This document shows, one piece after another, positions 1 through 6,879 of a DNA stretch of 64,000 bases. Positions within the stretch are counted from its first letter, which is position 1. Each line of letters starts with the position of its first letter. The notes beneath the pieces are model-generated. The model was not told the origin of the DNA, searched no databases, and saw nothing but the letters and a program-made list of their open reading frames with translations. Source of the stretch: CBDCIS01 sp965217565 (GTDB lineage Bacteria > Chloroflexota > Dehalococcoidia > Lucifugimonadales > CATOSD01); contig CBDCIS010000002.1 in NCBI GenBank assembly GCA_965217565.1, positions 1 to 64,000 of the forward strand. Direction: 5' to 3'. A program made the position numbers and the translations under genes.

Positions 1-2
1 TG

Positions 3-1550
3 GAGGCAGAGGCCGAGGTCATCCGCCGTGTATTTCGCATGTACGTCCGCGAAGATATGGGAGCTCCGGCCATCGCCAAGCAGCTGACCGCCGAGGGCGT
101 CCCCACGCCCAGGGCCGTCGGGCGATGGTACGACCGCACCGTTACCCGCATCCTGGGACTTGAAGCCTATAAGGGCACATGGTGGTTTGGCAAGCGCCGC
201 CACGTCGCGACCGAGAACGGGATAAGGAGGTACGACCGTCCTGAGGACGAGTGGGTCAGGGTGCCCTTCCCGTCTGTGGTGGACGAGGAGATATGGGACC
301 TGGCTCAGGAGGCCAAGAAGCGGCGTCTGAGCCAATCGGGCCGCAACGGCAAGATATTCTATCTCCTCCAGCATCTGGTCAGATGCGCCGAGTGCGGGTA
401 CCTCATGGGCTGCCGGGCCAACAGACGCCAGACCGCCAAGCGCGACGGCAAGGTCTACCGGTACGAGCTCGACCCTCCACGCCGATACTACAGGTGCTAC
501 GGGATGGAGAACGAGGGCGTGAAGTGCCGGGAGCGCCCCCACATCAGGGCGGAGCGGCTTGAGGCGCTGGTCTGGGGCGAGGTCAAGAAGGTGCTGGAGA
601 ACCCCGGCGTGATCGTCGCCGGCATCGAGGCCATGGACTCGCGGGCGGACACCGGCGAGTTGGCCGAGGAGATAGCCATTGCGGAGCGGGAGCTGCAAAA
701 GGTCCAGATGGAGGAGGACCGGGCCATCAGGCTCTACGTGTCGGGGAAGATAACCGAGAAGCAGCTCGACCGCCAGCGCAAGTTCATCACCGAGCGTCTG
801 GAGACGCTCCGGTTGAAGCTGGACGACTACCGCGCCAAAGAGATGGCCGAGGCGGAGAAGCGTGCGCTGGGCGAGCACATCGTCGAGTGGGCGCACCGGA
901 TTGGCGGCAGACTGGACGACCTGACCGACGAAGAGCGAAGGGAGGTGCTGCGGCTGCTCCTGGACGGTGCTACCATCGACCGGCGCAACAACGTCGATCT
1001 GACCCTGGCCATCCCGACCGAGGATGTTGTGTCAATTGCAGGACAAAGATCTCCGTCTTCGCCCAGGCCAGGGACGCCGAGGCCAGCGCCGAGGAGTACC
1101 TGGTGGACGACGACTGGAAGGTCGTCGAGGTCGAGCCGGAGGCCGTCGCGGTCAACGGCAACGGTCACCACGAGGCCATCGGGCCAACGGTCGAGCTGGT
1201 CGTGGGCAACGGCCGCCACGCAAACGGGAACGGCAACGGCCACCACGAGGACGCCCCGGAGCCGCAGCAGTCGCTCTTCTCCTGGGCCGAGTTCATGGCC
1301 GAGGAGGCGGTCAGCCCAAAGGCCGGGGCGGCAAGACCCAGGCCCCGGCACTGTCCCTGTTCGAGTGGGCGGTGGAGCAGGAGCGAGAGGAGGAGCCGGT
1401 CGGCGCGGGACGCTAGACCGCACGGACACGGGGAGGTTCGCCGCTCCATGTGCGGCGGCCTCCCCGCAGGTGGAAACGCAGCAAGACAGAGCAATCACAA
1501 AGGAGAAGAACGATGGCACGCGTGTTTGTGCGCCGCGTCACGCGGCATAG
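3..1550 (+). CDS. Large serine recombinase, C-terminal part (5' end outside window)
   Basis: The frame is already open at base 3, ahead of the first ATG at 39, so the catalytic N-terminus lies outside the window. Visible parts are the Recombinase domain (IRRVFRMYVREDMGAPAIAK to about base 210), a zinc ribbon (CAECGYLMGC ... RYYRCYG ... VKCRERP, bases 385-540), a coiled-coil region, and a typical family ending TLAIPTEDVVSIAGQ at about base 1046. Such enzymes integrate and excise mobile elements at att sites. The remaining codons to 1550 are low-complexity Ser/Arg/Thr and lie out of frame over a neighbouring gene remnant, so the natural stop was probably lost at a junction. Homology-supported part 3-1046; the rest is read-through. 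Confidence 0.85.
   Translation, partial: EAEAEVIRRVFRMYVREDMGAPAIAKQLTAEGVPTPRAVGRWYDRTVTRILGLEAYKGTWWFGKRRHVATENGIRRYDRPEDEWVRVPFPSVVDEEIWDLAQEAKKRRLSQSGRNGKIFYLLQHLVRCAECGYLMGCRANRRQTAKRDGKVYRYELDPPRRYYRCYGMENEGVKCRERPHIRAERLEALVWGEVKKVLENPGVIVAGIEAMDSRADTGELAEEIAIAERELQKVQMEEDRAIRLYVSGKITEKQLDRQRKFITERLETLRLKLDDYRAKEMAEAEKRALGEHIVEWAHRIGGRLDDLTDEERREVLRLLLDGATIDRRNNVDLTLAIPTEDVVSIAGQRSPSSPRPGTPRPAPRSTWWTTTGRSSRSSRRPSRSTATVTTRPSGQRSSWSWATAATQTGTATATTRTPRSRSSRSSPGPSSWPRRRSAQRPGRQDPGPGTVPVRVGGGAGARGGAGRRGTLDRTDTGRFAAPCAAASPQVETQQDRAITKEKNDGTRVCAPRHAA
1046..1416 (+). pseudogene. 3' remnant of a cassette-associated acidic protein, frameshifted
   Basis: Reading frame 2 from 1046 gives a plausible acidic protein (KISVFAQARDAEASAEEY, Asn-Gly-His-rich linker, QQSLFSWAEFMAEEA). 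Near 1325 the sense moves to frame 1 (TQAPALSLFEWAVEQEREEE) and stops at 1414-1416. Both pieces contain a similar SLF-W motif, supporting one ancestral C-terminus broken by an indel in a G-rich stretch. The 5' part is missing: the recombinase end abuts it directly, as at an insertion or deletion junction. I cannot name the family with confidence. It precedes the Ubl gene, as ParB-related or ArdC-like genes often do in such cassettes, but that is inference. Confidence 0.5.
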
Positions 1551-3348
1551 GATACCCAACTCAGTTGGGATGAACTCGGAGAAGGTTCATGGGTCAACCG
1601 ACCTACCTGGAAGCGAAAGCCGAAGGGGACAATAGCATGTCGGTAAAGCGGCTACGGCCTGAAAGCGTTGTAGAGGCCGGTTCCGCAAGACCCGCGCGAT
1701 ACGGTGAAAGCTACACTGCCTGAACCCCAGTTCCCGGAAGGTGTTCGATGCTGCCCGCCGGTAGAACGCTTGTAACCCGGCGCCACTCATTGCACTGGTT
1801 CGTAAACGAGACCAAAGCAACTCCGATGAGTGGGCGATGACCAATGAGGTCATTCAAGGGAATGAACGGGGCACCTACAGTCGCGCTAGATACGTCCTAT
1901 GTTGACGGAACGCGGGATTGCCTGCGGGGCGCGAGCCCTATGGCAACGGAGCCCTCGTAGTAGTCCGAGCCGGGGAAAGCCCGGCACATGGCGAAGGAGG
2001 GCAGGTGGTTTTCGACGGAATACGACAGAGAGGTTTGCAGAATGCAAGACGCCGAAACTGTACTGAACGTCATACGCGAACGCGGAGAACGAGGATTGCC
2101 GCTGGAGAACATCTATCGGCTGCTCTACAACCGGAACCTGTACCTGCGGGCCTACGGTCATATCTACTCAAACCAGGGAGCTATGACCAAGGGCATCACC
2201 GCAGAGACCGTGGACGGTATGTCACTGGCCAAAATCGACCGCATCATCGACGCCCTGCGTTATGAGCGATTCCGATGGACGCCGGTGCGACGGGTCAACA
2301 TTCCCAAGCCTGACGGCAAGACCCGCGCCCTGGGCATACCAACAGGGCCGGACAAGCTGCTGCAAGAGGTCATTCGGATGATTCTGGAAGCCTCCTACGA
2401 GCCGCAGTTTTCCGACCACTCCCACGGCTTTCGGCCCCACCGGGGTTGTCACACCGCCTTGGGCGAAGTGACACGCACCTGGACGGGCACACGCTGGTTC
2501 GTCGAGGGCGACATCAAAGGGTGCTTCGACAACATCGACCACGATGTCCTGTTGTCGGTGCTCGGCGAGAAGCTCCACGACAACCGATTCCTACGCCTGC
2601 TCAAGTACCTACTGAAAGCGGGCTACGTCGAGGATTGGAAGTATGGCCGCACGTTGAGCGGTACACCGCAAGGCGGCGTGGTCAGCCCCATCCTCGCCAA
2701 CGTCTACCTAGACCGGTTGGACAAGTACGTCGAAACGGTGCTGATACCAGCACACACCCGAGGCAAAGTACGAAAGGTCAACCCCGAATGGGCAGCATTG
2801 CAACGCCAAACGACAGCCCAGCGGAAATTGGGGAATCACCAACTGGCGAAGACGCTGCGTCACCAGATGCAGCAGCTACCGTCGGGTGTCCACCACATCC
2901 GCGCCCTTCGCGACCTGAACGTTGAAAGGCCAACCGGAAAAGCCCAAGTGGGTACAAATCATGGCGGCGAGAAGGCGGAAGACCCTCGTGGTCTGCCGTC
3001 CCTGCCACCTGAAACGCCCACGACGGCAGTTGGAAACCGCGCAAGCAGACTTAACCACTGAGAGAGCCGGATGACGCGAAAGTGTCACGTCCGGTGCGTA
3101 GGGGGGCCGACGGAAAAGTGCTCCGGGCAACCGGAGTAACTCGCCGGCGGCCTACCCGACACGACGACAGAGAGTTTCCCGACCCCGACCCCCAGATGAG
3201 CGTCGACCAGGTGAAGGCAACGCTCAGCGACTTCTACGGGGAGATAGCCAACGCCTCGGTGAAGGAGACCAAGCGCGGCGACGACACCATCTACGAGTTC
3301 CAGCGGCGGGTGGGCACCAAGGGCGCCTGCACCAACGCACGGAGCTAG
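1513..3348 (+). CDS. Ubiquitin-like protein of PRTRC type (protein C), split by a group II intron
   Basis: Exon 1 (1513-1527) reads MARVF after a good Shine-Dalgarno, AAAGGAGA. Exon 2 (about 3163-3348) reads DDREFPDPDPQMSVDQVK ... DDTIYEFQRRVGTKG and stops at 3346-3348. Removing 1528-3162 joins them in frame to about 66 residues, the usual size of PRTRC protein C (prokaryotic ubiquitin fold, Prok_Ub). The REFPDPDP start and a GTKG near the end are family hallmarks; seven residues follow the GTKG. In such systems the Ubl is thought to be activated by the E1 and E2 encoded downstream. The exact 3' splice site is inferred from frame and the AC ending, so it could shift by one codon. Confidence 0.75.
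2042..3061 (+). pseudogene. ltrA: Group II intron reverse transcriptase/maturase, internally deleted
   Basis: The start MQDAETVLNVIRERG fits the family better than the upstream ATG at 1988. RT motifs present include KPDGKTRALGIPTGPDKLLQ, FVEGDIKGCFDNIDHDVLL with the first catalytic Asp, and GTPQGGVVSPILANVYLD. The protein then jumps from QQLPSG at about 2882 to VHHIRALRDLN, which belongs to the HNH endonuclease domain. The YADD motif, thumb and maturase domain X are therefore missing. Near 2930 the frame also shifts: the alternative frame reads KPKWVQIMAARRRKTLVVC and a CRPCH zinc knuckle, while the open frame runs to a stop at 3061. Reverse transcription and self-maturase activity should be lost. 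Confidence 0.85.
3062..3098 (+). ncRNA. Group II intron domain V
   Basis: The stretch begins GAGAGCCGGATG, closes with a GAAA tetraloop on a GACGC/GTGTC stem, and returns with CACGTCCGGTGC. The lower helix GAGCCGG/CCGGUGC and the AGC catalytic triad at 3065-3067 are the conserved signature of domain V, the active-site hairpin of group II introns. It starts directly after the maturase stop codon, its normal place. Its intactness means the ribozyme core may still work even though the encoded protein does not. Confidence 0.8.
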
Positions 3349-3361
3349 AGGAGGAAGTCTG

Positions 3362-4405
3362 ATGCACAACCGCACCTTCGCGGGTCTGCTGGCGGCGACG
3401 ACGCCGGCGGGCCTCAGCATCCTTGAGCTCACGGCGGAGCTCACACGGCCCGACGGCTCCTTCGACCTGGAGGCCGCGGCCGCAAGGCAGACGGAGGTGG
3501 AACTGGCCTGCGTCCAGGCCCAGGACTACGCCTCGGCAACGGGGGCGGCTACTGGAGGCGCTGCGATGGCAGCTGCGGCCCCGGCGCAACTGAGCGGCCT
3601 GGCGAACCTGCTCCTGCGGCGTCCGCCGTCGCTGCGGGAGCTGGTCACGCTGGTCGGATACGCCGACGACTACGCCTGGTTCGTAGGGCTGGTGCGCCGC
3701 CTCTTCCCACAGGAGGCGGAGGCGGCGCTTGCGGCCCCCGACGTACGCGGGAGGGTGGAGCGGTTCGCCAATCTCTTCGGAGAGCGGCACTTCCCCCTCT
3801 ACGCGCCGTTCATCGAGTTCTGGACGGAGGAGGAGGGGGAACAACCTCCGTGGTCCTGGCTGAGGCAGGGCATCCCCTTCGACCTGATGGGCTTCGGCTA
3901 CGACGGCCTCCACGAGATGTGGGGCGGCTACCGGGAGGGGCTCTCGGCCATGGCCCTGCTGGTCAAGCCCGCCGACGCCTACTACGAAGAACCCGACGGG
4001 CTGCGAGTGGCCTGGCTGGAGTCAGCCGCCGAACGCATCCCGCAGGAGACATTGGAGAGGATCCCCCAGGGCGGCATACCCCTGGACGACCTCACCGAGG
4101 CGCTGAAGGGGACCGGGTTCGAGGGGGCGGCGCAGGCCGCTTCCTGGGTCTTCGCCGAGACCGGCAACTTCTTCCTAGACCACACCTACGACGACGGCAA
4201 TTACGACGGCTTCTCCGACCCCTGGGACGACGACGTCATCGCGGAGGGCACGGAGGAGTGGCGGAAGGCCAGCGCCCTCATGGACGCGGTCAGCCGGTTG
4301 ACCGACTGGCTGGAGGAGGATCTGCCGGGCCGCTTCGCCGCAATGCTGGCCTTCACTCTGGGGCGGCTCCCCAAACAAGAACAGGAGGACAACGACCATG
4401 ACTGA
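3362..4405 (+). CDS. Alpha-helical cassette protein in the position of PRTRC protein F
   Basis: 347 residues, uninterrupted, starting 13 bases after the Ubl stop behind GAGGAAGT. It is acidic and mostly helical, with no signal peptide or membrane segment. Visible stretches include LRRPPSLRELVTLVGYADDY and a Trp/Gly/Asp-rich middle (WGGYREGLSAMALLVKPADA). The position between the Ubl and the E2 is where PRTRC cassettes carry a helical protein of unknown function (protein F or an alpha-hel2-like domain). I infer family by position rather than by a diagnostic motif. It is the only gene of the cassette apart from the split Ubl without a visible frameshift. Confidence 0.55.
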   Translation: MHNRTFAGLLAATTPAGLSILELTAELTRPDGSFDLEAAAARQTEVELACVQAQDYASATGAATGGAAMAAAAPAQLSGLANLLLRRPPSLRELVTLVGYADDYAWFVGLVRRLFPQEAEAALAAPDVRGRVERFANLFGERHFPLYAPFIEFWTEEEGEQPPWSWLRQGIPFDLMGFGYDGLHEMWGGYREGLSAMALLVKPADAYYEEPDGLRVAWLESAAERIPQETLERIPQGGIPLDDLTEALKGTGFEGAAQAASWVFAETGNFFLDHTYDDGNYDGFSDPWDDDVIAEGTEEWRKASALMDAVSRLTDWLEEDLPGRFAAMLAFTLGRLPKQEQEDNDHD

Positions 4406-5034
4406 TGCAGTCGATACGACCCAATGGTCCCTGCCGGGTCCGGCGGACATGCCCAGGGACACGCTCCAGATGCAGCTGGAGGTCTACAAGGAGACCATCC
4501 TCCTGCGGGGCTTCGAGAACGACTCGACCTGGGTCAGGACCGTCTCGGCGGACGCCATCGCCAACGTGTTCACCCAGCACCTGGGGTCCTCCTCGGCGTT
4601 GCTACCCCAAGAGGCCCTCTGGTGGAACCAGGGCGAGACGGGGCAGGTGGTGGCCCTATGGCGGCTGCCGCAGGTCTGGTCGGTGGCCCTGCAACGGGAG
4701 GCGTTCAAGCCTCCCGCCCGGCTCCGGCTCCCCATGCCGGGGCTGGTCTTCGTCTGCTCGCCGGGCCGCCCGCCCTGGGTCTACGCCGCAACGAGCCGGC
4801 CCACCGACCCCGAGCAGCATCTCTTCCGGGCCCCCGCCTTCAACGTCTTCAGAGAACGGGCGGGTCTGCCCCGGAAGCCACCGGTTCCCCGAGGAGGTGG
4901 GACTGATACCGGAGTCCTTCTTCCAGTCCTACTTCTCGCTTACCGGAGACACCCGGGACCGCTCGAAGAAGCACGCCGACAACCTGCAAGCGCTATGGGG
5001 AGGAGATAGATGGAACAACTGCATACCCGGTTGA
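4398..5034 (+). pseudogene. E2-like protein of PRTRC type (protein B), frameshifted before the active-site Cys
   Basis: Starts MTDAVDTTQW at 4398, overlapping the previous gene by 8 bases, with GGAGGA upstream. The first 150 residues are well formed (LPMPGLVFVCSPGRPPWVYA). At about 4850 the coding sense leaves this frame and continues in the +1 frame as ENGRVCPGSHRFPEEVGLIP and LTGDTRDRSKKHADNLQALW. FNVF..NGRVC resembles the E2 active-site signature N-(x)n-G-x-V/I-C, putting the presumed catalytic Cys at codon 4867-4869, just after the frameshift. The open frame instead ends at 5007-5009. Prokaryotic E2 proteins transfer the Ubl from E1 to a target. Confidence 0.7.
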
Positions 5035-5607
5035 GGACCTGGTTCCGCAGTGCACGGTGGGCCAGGCGATGGCGGTCTCCGAGGGGAGACGTGGCTACCG
5101 CTAGTGCCGGGGCCGGTGGGCTACCTGGTCAACCACCCCGGCGGACTCGCGGGAGTCCACGGCATCGGTTACGACTACGTGCTGGGATCGGGCGGCGTCT
5201 ACGTCCAGTCCCAAGGCGCGCACCTGACGGCGCGGGTGCCGGTCGCCCCCGGCGAGGTGCGGGGGCTCGCTCCCGTGGCCGAGAAGGTGCATCTCTCCCA
5301 CGGCCCCATCCCGGCGCAACTCTTCGAGCTGGGGCTGCGCTGGTTCCAAGACGACCCGGGACACCGAGCGGCTCTTCGCCGTGCGGTGGGACGGGGCCGC
5401 CTACCGGCTGGTGGTCCCCCCGCAGGCCGGGACCGCAACGAGACTCGCGTATCAGCCTCCGGCGGGGGTGGTCGCCGAGTTCCATTCGCACGGAGGCTCC
5501 CGCGCCTTCTTCTCGGCCACTTCGCCCCGGTGGACTGGGCGCAGGTGTTCGACGGCCCGGACCCCGGCGTCCGGCTCGTGGGCGAACACGACACACCAAA
5601 CGAATGA
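5010..5607 (+). pseudogene. JAB/MPN metallopeptidase of PRTRC type (protein A), at least three frameshifts
   Basis: The protein can only be read by changing frames: AYPVEDLVPQCTVGQAMAVS in one, LVPGPVGYLVNHPGGLAGVH to LRWFQDDPG in a second (5050-5365), TERLFAVRWDGAAYRLVVPP to EFHSHGGSRAFFSAT in a third (5365-5525), then FAPVDWAQVFDGPDPGVRLV back in the second. HSHGGSRAFFS matches the JAMM zinc motif HxH(x7)SxxD, with the last frameshift falling at the expected Asp. JAB proteins of this class process or remove Ubl. With so many indels the gene is almost surely dead, unless the assembly is faulty here. Confidence 0.75.
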
Positions 5608-5625
5608 CAAGGAGGTGAACTGAAG

Positions 5626-6440
5626 ATGCCCTACTACCTGGACAACGCATTCCTGCTGGACAACCCCTGGATCACCGTGGTCGGCTGCGGCGGGACCGGC
5701 GGCTTCGTGGCTGAGGGTCTCTGCCGCCTCTTCCAGGGCAGACAGGCCACCATCGTCCTGGTCGACCACGACCGGGTGGAGCCCCACAACCTGCTGCGCC
5801 AGAACTTCTACCCTGAAGACGTGGGCCGGTTCAAGAGCCAGGCCCTCGCCGACCGGCTGGCGCGGGCCTACCGGCGGCCTGTCGGCTACTCGGTCTACGC
5901 CTTCCGGGAGGAGGAGTCCCGCCCAGATGGGGGCCGCTACCCCGGCCTTCCCTCCTACGGGAACTCCCTGCTCATCGGCTGCGCCGACAATGCCGCCGCA
6001 CGCAGGGCGATGGCGGAGTCCCTGCCGGGCGACCCGCGCCGGTGGCTCATCGACGCGGGCAACGACACCAACTGGGGACAGGTCCTGGTCGGCAACGTCG
6101 CCGACCGGGACTTTGGGGACGAACAAGCCTTCGTCGAAGAGACCTCCACCTGGCCCCCGCGCCCACGCTCCAGCGCCCCGACCTGCTGACGGCAGTGTCG
6201 ACCAGACCGCCGGACGTGGACTGCGCGGCCGCCCTCGACCTCACCGACCAGGACCCCACCATCAACCAGATGATGGCGTCGCTGGTCTTACAGGTGGTCC
6301 GCCGCATGGTGGCGGGAACCTGCCCCTTCATGGGTCTCTACCTGGACATGGAGATGGGAACCGTCACACCGAGCTACGTCACCCCAGAGGCGGTGGTGCG
6401 GGTGGTGGGACCCGGCTCCGAGTGGGAAATAGAGGCCTAG
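5626..6440 (+). pseudogene. E1/ThiF-like Ubl-activating enzyme of PRTRC type, one frameshift
   Basis: Starts MPYYLDNAFLLDNPW after a strong AAGGAGGT. It has the nucleotide-binding VVGCGGTGG, the LVDHDRVEPHNLLRQNF segment typical of E1/MoeB/ThiF enzymes, and GCADNAAARRAM. The frame is sound to about 6148, then ends early at 6187-6189. The continuing sense is in another frame (HLAPAPTLQRPDLLTAV, DQDPTINQMMASLVLQVV, to WEIEA) and stops at 6438-6440, giving about 271 residues, the normal size of PRTRC ThiF. These enzymes adenylate the Ubl C-terminus. The lost C-terminal third includes the dimer and helical region, so activity is unlikely. Confidence 0.8.
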
Positions 6441-6493
6441 CGATCAACGGCACGTGAACGCAACCAGAGAAGCAACAAGGAGAAGGAGAAACC

Positions 6494-6879
6494 ATGACTG
6501 ACAAGAACGGAAACGCCACGATCTGGCAGGACAACCACAGCGGGCCTCGCAGGCACAAGCTGATGAGCAGGGAGCTCGCCGATACCATCCCGCCCCTGTA
6601 CGCCAATGACGGCGCGGACGACCCCGACGCCGTGGTCGCCAGGGTGAAAATGTTCAGCCCTACAACGGCTGGCGCTGGTACATCACCGAGTGGGAGGCCG
6701 AGACCGGGCTGTGCTTCGGCCTCGTCGAGGGGTTCGAGACCGAGCTCGGGTACTTCGACCTCACCGAGTTGGCTGAAGTAACCGTGTTCGGCAGCGTCCC
6801 CGCCGTGGAGCGGGACCTGTACTGGGCGCCGCAGACCCTCGGCGAGATCAGGAGACAGTCGTCGGGGATAGCGGCCTAG
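6494..6879 (+). pseudogene. DUF2958 protein, one-base deletion
   Basis: Starts MTDKNGNATIWQ behind AAGGAGAAGGAG. KLMSRELADTIPPLYAND and KMFSP match the start of DUF2958 proteins, and the expected continuation YNGWRWYITEWEAETG, VEGFETELGYFDLTELAEV and ERDLYWAPQTLGEI is present in the next frame up to the stop at 6877-6879. One C appears to be missing from a CCC run near 6658, so the original frame ends in a Ser/Arg tail at 6779-6781. DUF2958 proteins are common on plasmids and integrative elements, with no settled function. The location fits the mobile cassette. Confidence 0.8.

Larger units (their letters stand above)
1528..3162 (+). mobile_element. Group II intron (chloroplast-like class), inserted in the Ubl gene
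   Basis: The 5' end GTGCG matches the group II consensus GUGYG directly after exon codon 5. A structured 5' region without good ORFs (1528-2040) fits domains I-III. An intron-encoded reverse transcriptase frame lies at 2042-3061 as the domain IV insert. A clear domain V follows at about 3062-3098, then a domain VI-like stretch ending in CCTACCCGACAC. Length about 1.64 kb, short for the class because the encoded protein is deleted. The insertion lies in the sense direction of the host gene, so splicing could restore the Ubl. Trans-supplied maturase would probably be needed. Confidence 0.8.

Noticed and set aside
3224..3913. Minus-strand 229-codon frame over the helical cassette protein
   Set aside because: The plus-strand gene has a ribosome-binding site and cassette context; the antisense frame is Arg-rich and GC-driven.
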